Shown here: positions 35,147 to 43,024 of the stretch, one piece after another
How positions within the stretch are numbered: the stretch's first letter is position 1
Layout of the letters: every line of letters begins with the position of its first letter
Assembly (NCBI GenBank): GCA_965220055.1
Contig: CBDCPE010000004.1
Coordinates: forward strand, 1 to 64,000
Direction of reading: 5' to 3'
DNA length: 64,000 nucleotides
Origin: Bin87 sp965220055
Lineage (GTDB): Bacteria; Chloroflexota; Dehalococcoidia; Lucifugimonadales; UBA3495
Notes under the pieces: generated by a model
Seen by the model: the letters and a program-made list of their open reading frames with translations, nothing else
What the model was told of the DNA's origin: nothing
Database searches by the model: none
Translations under genes and position numbers: made by a program

Positions 35147-35350
35147 ATGAAAGCCGAAATCCATCCCCAGTACTTCAAGGCCACCGTTACCTGCTCCTGC
35201 GGCAGCGTATTCGAGACCGGGGCCACCAAGCCCGCGCTCCGCATCGAAATCTGCGGCAAGTGCCACCCCTTCTACACCGGTGAGCAGCGCATCGTTGACA
35301 CCCAGGGCCGCATCGAACGCTTTAGCCGCCGCTTCAACCTCGACGGCTAG
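35147..35350 (+). CDS. rpmE: 50S ribosomal protein L31, zinc-binding type
   Basis: 67 residues from ATG 35147 (MKAEIHPQYFKATVTCSCGS). It keeps the four-Cys zinc form of L31: CSCGS then ICGKCHPFYTGEQRIVDTQGRIERF. The start follows the rpmA stop by 10 bp and a GGGG run serves as ribosome binding site. L31 sits at the bridge between subunits. A clear rho-independent terminator follows. Confidence 0.96.
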   Translation: MKAEIHPQYFKATVTCSCGSVFETGATKPALRIEICGKCHPFYTGEQRIVDTQGRIERFSRRFNLDG

Positions 35351-35376
35351 CTCGACGCGGTATTGCTGACCTTTGG

Positions 35377-35402
35377 CGGGAGCCGGCATCGGCTCCCGTT
35401 TT
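35377..35402 (+). terminator. Rho-independent terminator after rpmE
   Basis: CGGGAGCCG (35377-35385) and CGGCTCCCG (35390-35398) with loop GCAT, followed by TTTT. It ends the rplU-rpmA-rpmE transcript. Confidence 0.85.
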
Positions 35403-35436
35403 GATATCGATCAAAGGCTCAACCGAAAGAAGCAAC

Positions 35437-35844
35437 ATGCCGCGCTACGTCCCGAAAACCGTCCGCGAGTACGGACGCATCTACTTGGCGGAGCGCCTGG
35501 CCGAGCATGGTTGGCAGTGCTTCATCGCTCGCCGCAGCCCCAATGAGGACGAAGTGACCGCCGGTATCCCTGAGCGGGCCAAGGAAGTCCGCCTGAAGTT
35601 CCACTCCCAGGAACGCCGCCAGGCCGTGCGCTTCTACGACCCAGACGGCCTCGATTGGGACTGGGAGTATCTGGTCATCAGCACCGAAATCCTGGCGGAA
35701 CCTCCGGTAACCTACCTTCTCTCTCGGGACGACGTTCGCGACCAGGGCCGCCTGGAGGAAGAGTTCGGCGGAGCCTTGTGGTTGCAGCCCGACGCCTTCT
35801 CCGAGACGGCATTCCCGGAAGCGTGGCATAAGCTGTATGGCTAG
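35437..35844 (+). CDS. Conserved hypothetical protein
   Basis: 135 residues from ATG 35437 (MPRYVPKTVREYGRIYLAERL) after GAAAGAAG. Hydrophilic, no membrane segment: HGWQCFIARRSPNEDEVTAG, RQAVRFYDPDGLDWDWEYLVIS and YLLSRDDVRDQGRLEEEFGG. I do not recognise the family. Its stop overlaps the start of the DUF1385 gene by 8 bp, so the two are translationally coupled and probably act together. Confidence 0.6.
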   Translation: MPRYVPKTVREYGRIYLAERLAEHGWQCFIARRSPNEDEVTAGIPERAKEVRLKFHSQERRQAVRFYDPDGLDWDWEYLVISTEILAEPPVTYLLSRDDVRDQGRLEEEFGGALWLQPDAFSETAFPEAWHKLYG

Positions 35845-36793
35845 TCGGAGTCCCGCTTCCCAGTCCGCCGGATCGTCGCCAGCTCGTCCGCTTTACGGCG
35901 GGCAGGCCGTAATCGAAGGTGTGATGATCCGTGGCGTGCGCCACTACAGCCTGGCCGTGCGTCAGCCCAACGGCGAGATTTTCTGCGACACCGAGCCCGT
36001 GAGCTCGCGGTTTTCTGGACGCATTCGGCGCGTGCCATTCCTGCGCGGGGTGCTGATCCTCGCCGAAACCCTGTGGTACGGCATGAAATCGCTGCAGCGT
36101 TCCGCCATCATCGCCGCCGGCGAACCCGATGGCGCTGACGCCGGCGACTCCTCCGCCAGCAAGTGGGTTATGGCACTGACCATGGCGGTTGCCCTGGCCC
36201 TGGGCATTGGCATATTCCTGGTCCTTCCCCTCCTGGCCGTGCGCCTCATCGACCCGTTCCTCGATTCCTCCGTGGTGAGCAACCTCATCGAGGGCGTGAT
36301 CCGGTTGGTCATCCTGGTGGCTTACGTGGGCGGCATATCCGCCATGAAGGACATCCGCCGCGTCTACGCCTACCACGGCGCCGAGCACATGGCGGTCCAT
36401 GCCTACGAAGCGGGTCATCCGCTCACGGTGGAAAACGTGCGCCGGCATCCCACGCCTCATCCCCGTTGCGGCACGGCCTTTCTGCTCACCGTGGCCGTGG
36501 TCTCCGTCCTGGTGTTCGCCCTGCTGGGCCGTCCCGACCTCGAATGGCGCATCCTCTCCCGCATCGCGCTGATCCCGGTGGTGGCGGCCGTCAGCTACGA
36601 GATCATCCGGTTCGCCGGCGCGCACCGCCAGGCGTGGTTCGGGAAGGCCATCGCCGCGCCCGGGCTCGCCCTCCAGCTGATCACCACCCGCCAACCCGAC
36701 GAGGACCAGATCCAGGTCGCCATCGCCGCCATGGAAGCCGCCCTGGCAGCCGACCGGGCAACGTCGCCGGACCTCGCCGAAAACCAGGCGTAG
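35837..36793 (+). CDS. DUF1385 membrane protein
   Basis: 318 residues. Signature YGGQAVIEGVMIRGVRHYSLAVRQPNGEI opens the protein, and VPFLRGVLILAETL and RVYAYHGAEHMAVHAYEAG follow. Four or five membrane segments lie at about residues 110-190 and 215-260; PHPRCGTAFLLTV is in the loop between. The family is common in Chloroflexota, Firmicutes and Deinococcus near rpmE and prfA; its activity is not known, though the HGAEH motif suggests metal binding. Coupled to the previous gene. Confidence 0.9.
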   Translation: MASRSPASQSAGSSPARPLYGGQAVIEGVMIRGVRHYSLAVRQPNGEIFCDTEPVSSRFSGRIRRVPFLRGVLILAETLWYGMKSLQRSAIIAAGEPDGADAGDSSASKWVMALTMAVALALGIGIFLVLPLLAVRLIDPFLDSSVVSNLIEGVIRLVILVAYVGGISAMKDIRRVYAYHGAEHMAVHAYEAGHPLTVENVRRHPTPHPRCGTAFLLTVAVVSVLVFALLGRPDLEWRILSRIALIPVVAAVSYEIIRFAGAHRQAWFGKAIAAPGLALQLITTRQPDEDQIQVAIAAMEAALAADRATSPDLAENQA

Positions 36794-36893
36794 GCCGCGA
36801 ACCAGCATCCGCCCCTGCCCGATGGGCGTTCGTTGGTGTGATACAGTAGCGCGAACCGGTTGACGGTGTCACGCCCGACAGTGCAGGTGCAGC

Positions 36894-37244
36894 ATGGCCG
36901 ACGTTCCCGACATGCAGATGATCCCCTACCTCAGGGCCACTGAGCCGCGTAACTTCGTGGAACAGGGCCTGCAGCGGTACAACGAACTGCTGGAGCGCCT
37001 CGGCGACCAGATGGAGTCGCTGCTGGAACTCGCCCGCCAGGGCCAACCCATCGACCCACAGTTGGCCCAGCAGCTTATTTCGCTGCGGGAAGCCCTGCGC
37101 CCCAGGCACGGGTTGTGCATCGACCGCGCCTGCTTCTCCTGCCGCGTTCACGAAGAGGCCATCAAGGAACACGTCCTGCTCTACGTCGACTGGAAACTCC
37201 CCGGGACAGTCCAGCAACTCGAACGCCTCAAGAACCGGAACTAA
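36894..37244 (+). CDS. Small Cys-containing protein, unknown
   Basis: 116 residues from ATG 36894 with CAGGTGCAGC upstream. Mostly helical; the C-terminal part has LCIDRACFSCRVHEEAIKEH, a C-x4-C-x2-C-x2-H cluster that could bind zinc. No membrane segment. It is 100 bp after DUF1385 and 34 bp before the Uma2-like gene. I do not recognise a family. Confidence 0.55.
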   Translation: MADVPDMQMIPYLRATEPRNFVEQGLQRYNELLERLGDQMESLLELARQGQPIDPQLAQQLISLREALRPRHGLCIDRACFSCRVHEEAIKEHVLLYVDWKLPGTVQQLERLKNRN

Positions 37245-37278
37245 TCCTGTTTCAATGGACGCTCGGGGAGCGACGCAC

Positions 37279-38037
37279 ATGGTGACGAAATCCGGCAATA
37301 AGGTTTTTGACACTCCGCGCGTGCCGGAGGAAGACTCCAATATCTTCTATCCCGAGGATGACGATGAACCCATGGCCGAAAACGACGCTCAACGCCGGGC
37401 ACTGATCGATACCAGCGAGACCCTGATCGAGCATTTCGCCGAACGCACGGATGTGTATGTGTCGGCCGACATGTTCATCTACTACGAGATGGATAACCCC
37501 AATCGAAAGGTGGCCCCCGACGTCTTCGTGTCCTTCGGCGTTTCCGACCACTGGCGCGGTTCTTACTTCACCTGGCGCGAGGGCAAGGCTCCGGACTTCG
37601 TGCTGGAAGTCGCCTCGCCGGGGACTTGGGCCAGGGATGCCGCCGAAAAGCGTGACATCTACGCGGCGATGGGCGTGACCGAGTACTGGCGATTTGACCC
37701 CAATCGCGGAGAGTTTTTTCTGCCTCCCTTGATCGGTGAGCGGCTGAACTTACGCAGTGAGTACGACCCCATTCCCTTGACCGAGGTCGATGGCATCTTG
37801 CGTGGGCACAGCTCGGCGCTGGGGTTGGACATCTGCGTGCGCGAACATGAAATCCGGTTGTACGACCCGACCGGTGGGTCTTGGCTGCGCAACCATCGCG
37901 AAGAGGCCGCAGCCCGTCGCATCGCGGAAGAACGCGCTGAACATGCCCAGGAGCGCGCTGAACATGCCGAGGAACGCGCTCAACTCTTGGAGCGCTTACT
38001 CCGCGAGCGCGGGATCACCCCGCCCGGCGGCGGATGA
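37279..38037 (+). CDS. Uma2 family (DUF820) endonuclease-like protein
   Basis: About 252 residues from ATG 37279, preceded by GGGGAG; an in-frame earlier start (37255) is less likely. Core pieces are KVAPDVFVSFGVSDHW, PDFVLEVASPGTWARDAAEKRDIYAAMGVTEYWRFDP, the PD-(D/E)xK-like nuclease core of this family. The C-terminus has a charged repeat, ERAEHAQERAEHAEERAQLLERLL, forming a coiled coil. Family members are often clustered and multi-copy; function is not settled. Nuclease activity is inferred from fold only. Confidence 0.85.
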   Translation: MVTKSGNKVFDTPRVPEEDSNIFYPEDDDEPMAENDAQRRALIDTSETLIEHFAERTDVYVSADMFIYYEMDNPNRKVAPDVFVSFGVSDHWRGSYFTWREGKAPDFVLEVASPGTWARDAAEKRDIYAAMGVTEYWRFDPNRGEFFLPPLIGERLNLRSEYDPIPLTEVDGILRGHSSALGLDICVREHEIRLYDPTGGSWLRNHREEAAARRIAEERAEHAQERAEHAEERAQLLERLLRERGITPPGGG

Positions 38038-38067
38038 GCCTGTTCGTCCGACTCGATAACCCGGCGC

Positions 38068-39246
38068 TCACCCCACCGGCTGGCGCGCCACCGCCACGAT
38101 GTGGAACATGTGGCGGAACAGTTGCAGGGAGCCCCGCAGCAGCGACTTGAGGTCCCGGTTGGCATCAGGGCGGACGTGCCGGAAGATGTCGGTCTCGGTG
38201 TAGTACACCTCGACGTCGGGCCGCTGCTCCTCCAGCGCGTCAACCAGTCGTCGCGACTCCCCCACGGGTATCAGCGGGTCGCCGACATCGTGCATGACGC
38301 GCATCGCCGTGTCGCTGCTCCACTGCTCCACGTGGTGCGATGGCGCTATGGAATCGACCCGGGTGCGGAAGTTGTCCGACAACTGCGCGTACCGCCATCT
38401 CGCCATGCCGATGTAGTCGACTCCGGCCAACATGGCAAACGCCGCCTCGGTGGATAGTGGGAGCCGGCCGTCGGGGTCATAGCCGCTACCGCCGGCAATG
38501 GCCCGCGCCGCCTCCTGATGCGCCGGGTCGTCGATGGAATCGATGAGCATGTTGTTGTAGACGCGGCGTGTCAGCCGGTCCACCGCCCAATCCCTCTCGC
38601 CGCGCTCGTCCATGGCTTTGCCCGCGGCAATTTGGACGATCAAATCGGCCGCATCATAGTACCCGCCGAACGCGTTGACGAACGCGATATCGTCGGCTAT
38701 CCGCGGGTCGGCCGCCGCCACCAGGGCAAAGGACGCTCCCACCGAGAAGCCCGCCAGCCCAACGCGCTGCGGATCGACGTAGTCCTCCTCGCGCAGGTGT
38801 TCAAAGGCCGCCACCAGGTTGCCGATCTCCCCGGCGTCGACCTGGGCCTTTTCTCCCATGGTCGGCGACCAGTAGTACATCACCGCAAAGCCGGCCCGCG
38901 CCAGCGCCTGCCCCAAGTTGATGACGTCGGGGTCGTCGGCGCCGGCGGCGTTGGCTCCCAGGAACACCAGCAGGCCGGCGCGTCGCTTTCCATCGGGAAT
39001 TACGTAGACGTCGGCCTGCCCCTCGGTTCCGTCATCCCGACGAAATGATATTTCCCGATGCTCCGGTTCGGACGCCAGCCACGGCTGGATCTGGACCGGC
39101 GACGGCAGCACCTGGGCGGCAAATGCGGCGGTGTGGATGGCGGTGGTCGCCGGTCTGAACAGGGTCAACACGGCGACCATCACAACGCCGGCCGCGATGG
39201 CGATCAGGTACCAACGGTAGGCAATCCGTCCCAGGGCGCTCAACAT
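38068..39246 (-). CDS. Membrane-anchored alpha/beta hydrolase
   Basis: 392 residues. An N-terminal hydrophobic anchor (about residues 12-33) is followed by an extracytoplasmic hydrolase: LLVFLGANAAGADD (oxyanion side), then the nucleophile elbow GLAGFSVGAS (G-F-S-V-G), and a later Asp/His pair around VMHDVGDPLIPVGESRRLVD and DIFRHVRP. Likely an esterase or lipase-like enzyme acting outside the membrane. Substrate unknown. It is downstream of and on the same strand as the MFS transporter gene, 49 bp apart. Confidence 0.8.
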   Translation of the reverse strand: MLSALGRIAYRWYLIAIAAGVVMVAVLTLFRPATTAIHTAAFAAQVLPSPVQIQPWLASEPEHREISFRRDDGTEGQADVYVIPDGKRRAGLLVFLGANAAGADDPDVINLGQALARAGFAVMYYWSPTMGEKAQVDAGEIGNLVAAFEHLREEDYVDPQRVGLAGFSVGASFALVAAADPRIADDIAFVNAFGGYYDAADLIVQIAAGKAMDERGERDWAVDRLTRRVYNNMLIDSIDDPAHQEAARAIAGGSGYDPDGRLPLSTEAAFAMLAGVDYIGMARWRYAQLSDNFRTRVDSIAPSHHVEQWSSDTAMRVMHDVGDPLIPVGESRRLVDALEEQRPDVEVYYTETDIFRHVRPDANRDLKSLLRGSLQLFRHMFHIVAVARQPVG

Positions 39247-39295
39247 ACCGTTTGGAGATTGCCACGCTGCGCCCGTTGCGGCTATAGCGTGAACT

Positions 39296-40606
39296 CTACA
39301 CCCTCACGCGGCTGATCATCGCGGCGGAGATCAGCCGCGTTGCAGCCATGGCCAGAAACACGATGGGCCAGGGGCTGCCGGCCATGTCCAGCAGTACGCT
39401 GAACAGCAGGGCCTGGGCGCCGGCGTAGAGGTAGCCGTGGGCATCGAGCACTCCCGCCCCGGTGCCGGCCATCTTGCGGCCCGACAGGTCGACGGAGATG
39501 GTGGAGATCAGAGACACGCCCATGCTGATGCCGCCCCACAGCATCAGGGCCGCGCCCAGCCACGCGTTGGACGGCGGGGCAACGGCAATCACCACCAGCG
39601 CAGCGGCGGACAGGAAGCACGAAGCGATCACCAGCGGGCGCCGCCGGCTGCCCAGCATCCGGTCCGATATGAAGCCGGACACCGGAGGCGCGATCAGGTA
39701 GCCCAAGGGCAGCAGGAAAGTGATCAGCACCGTCTGCGTGATGTCCAACCCGCCAGCCTCGAAGTAGTAGAGAGGCACCCACGTGGTCAGCCCGTAGCGG
39801 GCCACGTTCTCCAACCCCTTGACGTGGCAGGCCAGCTGGAACCGGGAGTTGGTCAGCAGGACCTTGTACGGTCCCAGGCCCTTGAGCTCCTCCTCGCTCA
39901 CCGACTCCGGCGCGGCGGAAATCGCGTCCTCCTCGATGTACTCCGGCAGGCCCACGTCCCGCGGCCGGTCCCGGGTCAGAAAGTAAAAGGCGATGCCGAG
40001 GACCATGATCATCAGCGGCGGGTAGCGGAAGGCGGCCCGCCAGCCCCATTCGGCGGCGACCCAGCTGCTCAGCCACCACATCAGCAGCATCGCGCCGCCG
40101 GTCACCGTGCCCAGGATGCCCATGGCGATGCCGCGCTCCCGGCGAGGCCACCACTGGCTGATCATGCTGATGGCCGGCGACCAGCACGCCGCGTTGACAA
40201 ATCCGGCCATTGCCCACGGAATGGCCATGGTTATTGCAGAGGTGCCGAAGGATGTCGCCCAGTTGAACACCGTGGTGAAAACCGCGCCCAGCATCACCCA
40301 GAGCCGCAGCCCGTAGGCCTCGGATAACCTGCCGTGCACCAGGTCGCCCAACATGAACCCCCACAGCAGCATGGCGTTGATGATGCCAATCTCGATGTTC
40401 GTCAGCTGCAGGTCGTCCTTGATCAGGGGCGACGTGGGCCAGAAATTGAACCTCCCCGTATAGACGAACAGGTAGAAGGCGCAGAACGAAACCAGCACCC
40501 GCCACTTCCACCGGTGGTACCGGCGGGGCAGCGCATCATAGGCGACCGGGCCGGTGCCGCGTGATGCTTCGGATGGTTGCGCGCTGGCCACTACCAGTTC
40601 CAGCAA
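39296..40606 (-). CDS. MFS transporter, GlpT/OPA-like
   Basis: 436 residues from TTG 40606. Twelve membrane helices. RWKWRVLVSFCAFYLFVYTGRFNF at the start and WAMAGFVNAACWSPAISMISQWWPRRERGIAMGILGTVTGGAMLLM in helices 4-5 are typical of organophosphate-type (OPA) and related anion antiporters. The second half has GFISDRMLGSRRRPLV. A glycerol-3-phosphate, hexose-phosphate or other anion substrate is possible; sequence alone does not decide. Same strand as the hydrolase. Confidence 0.85.
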   Translation of the reverse strand: MLELVVASAQPSEASRGTGPVAYDALPRRYHRWKWRVLVSFCAFYLFVYTGRFNFWPTSPLIKDDLQLTNIEIGIINAMLLWGFMLGDLVHGRLSEAYGLRLWVMLGAVFTTVFNWATSFGTSAITMAIPWAMAGFVNAACWSPAISMISQWWPRRERGIAMGILGTVTGGAMLLMWWLSSWVAAEWGWRAAFRYPPLMIMVLGIAFYFLTRDRPRDVGLPEYIEEDAISAAPESVSEEELKGLGPYKVLLTNSRFQLACHVKGLENVARYGLTTWVPLYYFEAGGLDITQTVLITFLLPLGYLIAPPVSGFISDRMLGSRRRPLVIASCFLSAAALVVIAVAPPSNAWLGAALMLWGGISMGVSLISTISVDLSGRKMAGTGAGVLDAHGYLYAGAQALLFSVLLDMAGSPWPIVFLAMAATRLISAAMISRVRV

Positions 40607-40639
40607 TAAGAAGCCGCAGGAGTGGTCTGGTAACGATCC

Positions 40640-41782
40640 TCAAGTTGGGTCATATCGATGCAAATATAGGGTAATCGTTTCCTGGTCGATACCTGAAATC
40701 TGGGTATCCTCTACGCAGTAAAAGACGTAACGATTACCGATTACCAGCCCTTCAAGGCTAGGGCCTGGCTCCGCAACTCTGCCGGACCTTGCACCTTCTT
40801 CGGTAAGCAAACGCCAACTACCCGAGTTGCGGTCGGCTCGTTCTAGCACTCCAGCCAGTTGCACCTCTTCGATTCCTAGCGAACTGGATTCGTTGAGATA
40901 GCCAACTAACTCCTTTGCGACTGATTCAGTAACGCCCCCATGGCGAGATGTATCAAACATGCGCTCAGCCCAAGCGTAATTCAACCCAGTATTTCTTTCA
41001 ACTAGACACTTCAACAGTTTAATGTACGATCCCGCTAAGTGGCCTTTGTATTGCTGTAGATTCTCCCTCGCCTCCTCCGGATATCGCGTACTTTCAAAAA
41101 CTGCGTCCATCTGATGCAACGCACGGGCCAGTTCATTATTGCCGAACATATCAGATGGTCTCGACGCTGCCATGACCACCCTGAATGAACCTGAGGCGGC
41201 CGGCACTACCACGTCCATTAAATGACCGTCACTGCGATCTGTGCGCTGGCGGTCGCCAGATGGCATTTCGCGCAGTGCCCTGCGATAAGCATGACGCACA
41301 ACTGACTGAATATGTGCAATAATTTCACTGAGCGTCGCCGCGTTTATTCGGTGCTCCACCGATGCCTCGGGTGGCTCTACACTGAATTCAAAAACCACAT
41401 TATTGCGTTCGCGGGCTTCTCGCAGGGCCAAGTCGTCAATCGCGCCATCAAACAACAATACGCCGTCAGCGGGAAGGAAATCTTGGTCTTGTAACGGAAC
41501 TTGCTGACGTTCCAGTTTAATGGGACCCGCAAAATCATCACTTAGCAATGCTAAATACCAACCGGTCGCAGAGGACTCCAATAGTAACGTTCTCAGGTCG
41601 AGCATACCGGACCGGAACTCGCGCAAGCGGTCAGGGGCAACACCAATCACCAAGTAGCGATCCTCGTCACCAGTTGAGGCGACCAGAGTTCCTATGTAGT
41701 GACCACCTATCGAATCGCGTCCCTCGAATATTTGAACGCCATCGTAGTACAGCAGCGTCGATGTAAGCTGAACCATCCTCAT
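40640..41782 (-). CDS. DUF6575-like protein, unknown function
   Basis: 380 residues from ATG 41782; this start overlaps the previous stop as ATGA, a classic coupled junction, so it is preferred over 41803. The N-terminus TLLYYDGVQIFEGRDSIGGHYIGTLV and RYLVIGVAPDRLREFRSGMLDLRTLL match what I recall of the DUF6575 family; the C-terminal half is helical with a predicted beta end. No known motif. GC is clearly lower than in the neighbours, suggesting transfer. It forms a unit with the 42156 gene. Function not known. Confidence 0.65.
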   Translation of the reverse strand: MRMVQLTSTLLYYDGVQIFEGRDSIGGHYIGTLVASTGDEDRYLVIGVAPDRLREFRSGMLDLRTLLLESSATGWYLALLSDDFAGPIKLERQQVPLQDQDFLPADGVLLFDGAIDDLALREARERNNVVFEFSVEPPEASVEHRINAATLSEIIAHIQSVVRHAYRRALREMPSGDRQRTDRSDGHLMDVVVPAASGSFRVVMAASRPSDMFGNNELARALHQMDAVFESTRYPEEARENLQQYKGHLAGSYIKLLKCLVERNTGLNYAWAERMFDTSRHGGVTESVAKELVGYLNESSSLGIEEVQLAGVLERADRNSGSWRLLTEEGARSGRVAEPGPSLEGLVIGNRYVFYCVEDTQISGIDQETITLYLHRYDPT

Positions 41783-42156
41783 AACGGCACCACTACGCAA
41801 CATACCAAGATTTCGAAGTTAGCCAATGGCCACCATGTGAAATGATTACGCCGTCCAGTTCTCTGGATATATCCGGATCCGTTGGTCAAATTTACCTGAC
41901 AAATAGCCCAGCCTCGAAATTTACTGCTTGCCAACAGTGACCGAGCCGTTTTAATGTCATCAAAAACAGAAAGCCCACGAACCTGACACTCGGTAACCCC
42001 ACCAAAGACCTGATCAGGGTTCAAAGCCCGTTGTGACTGGAAATCATGGTCCGCAGGCGGGTCGCATCGCACGATACGGTAAACGGTTCGGGATCCCGTG
42101 ATCCGCTCGGCCTCCTCGGGCGGGCAGCCTGCGGGCAACGGCTCACGGAAGGTCAT
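41779..42156 (-). CDS. Small protein partnered with DUF6575-like gene
   Basis: 125 residues. A compact domain with GCPPEEAERITGS, TVYRIVRCDPPADHDFQSQ, ECQVRGLSVFDDIKTARSLL, ICQVNLTNGSGYIQRT and HFTWWPLANFEILV. I recall such proteins beside DUF6575 genes but know no function. It has the size and small-soluble look of an accessory partner; the downstream gene starts inside its stop codon (ATGA), so the two are translated together. Lower GC than flanks. Confidence 0.65.
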   Translation of the reverse strand: MTFREPLPAGCPPEEAERITGSRTVYRIVRCDPPADHDFQSQRALNPDQVFGGVTECQVRGLSVFDDIKTARSLLASSKFRGWAICQVNLTNGSGYIQRTGRRNHFTWWPLANFEILVCCVVVPL

Positions 42157-42182
42157 ATTTCGGGCGGCAACTTAGAAAATAT

Positions 42183-42210
42183 CGCCGCTGCCGGGTCATC
42201 GGCAGCGGCG
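42183..42210 (-). terminator. Terminator of the VOC gene
   Basis: Stem CGCCGCTGCCG and CGGCAGCGGCG (11 bp) with a 6-base loop; on the minus strand it is followed by ATATTTTCT. It lies 22 bp after the stop of the VOC gene. Confidence 0.7.
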
Positions 42211-42232
42211 GTGATGCCTGGGCGCTATCTGG

Positions 42233-42712
42233 TTAGCGCTTGGTGTGCAGCAGTTCCTTGGCCTCGTCCAGCAACTCATCGTCGGTGCGGCTGAGGTCCA
42301 GCGGGTCGCCGTGAGGCTGCGGAACCGGGAAACCGGTCTTGTAGTACAGCTCAACGCGGTTGCCTTCCGGATCAAAGAAGTACATTCCGAAGGCGTTGCC
42401 GTGGCTGACGATCCGGTCGATGGTCACGCTCTCAGCGTCGATGCGCGCCTTGTATTCGCGCATATCCTGGATGGAAGGAACGGCGAAGGAGATCTGCTGG
42501 ATGACCTTGGCGTCGTCGGAGGTGACGCGGCCTTCCATCAGCACGAACTCATGGTGCTCGGCCACGGGGTCGGAACTGAGGAACACCATGCGGCGCTGTT
42601 CCAGGTCTTCGTCGGCGATCTGCAGCCCGAGCACACGGGTGTAGAAGTCGCGCATGTTCATAAGGTCAGTGGCGTAAATGCCAACGTGGCCAAGGCCAGC
42701 GATCTGTGCCAT
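42233..42712 (-). CDS. VOC family (glyoxalase/extradiol dioxygenase-like) protein
   Basis: 159 residues with a vicinal-oxygen-chelate fold: IAGLGHVGIYATDLMNMRDFYTRVLG (first metal His), MVFLSSDPVAEHHEFVLMEG (central half), and HGNAFGMYFFDPEGNRVELYYKTG (metal Glu). This order matches one-barrel extradiol dioxygenase-like proteins such as catechol 2,3-dioxygenase relatives. The C-terminus is an acidic helix. Start ATG 42712 follows AGGAGGTACC. Substrate not known. Confidence 0.9.
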   Translation of the reverse strand: MAQIAGLGHVGIYATDLMNMRDFYTRVLGLQIADEDLEQRRMVFLSSDPVAEHHEFVLMEGRVTSDDAKVIQQISFAVPSIQDMREYKARIDAESVTIDRIVSHGNAFGMYFFDPEGNRVELYYKTGFPVPQPHGDPLDLSRTDDELLDEAKELLHTKR

Positions 42713-42847
42713 GAGGGTACCTCCTGCGGAGTTCTGAATGTTGGCGCAAAGGTAGAACAGGCAACGCCGGGTGTCAAGCGCGACACTGCATGACGCCTAC
42801 GCCTGGGCGTTCAAACTGCCTGGCGCGTACCCCCCTGGCATCCGAAC

Positions 42848-42880
42848 TGTCATCGCGAGCGCAGCGCGGCAATCTCGTTG
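42848..42880. repeat. GTCATTGCGAG-type interspersed repeat
   Basis: TGTCATCGCGAGCGCAGCG and CGGCAATCTCG in the 312-bp spacer between the VOC gene and mutS2. The rest of the spacer shows no gene. Confidence 0.7.
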
Positions 42881-43024
42881 GCGGAGGAGCCATCGTCCGG
42901 CGACAGGACTCCCGCTCAACACCTTCTCCCACCATGACAATCCGTCCACACGTGAGCAAATACGCCTCTTGCAGCGATTCGGGCAACGCGCTTATCGGCG
43001 ATCTCGCCGGCTCCGCGCCGTGGC

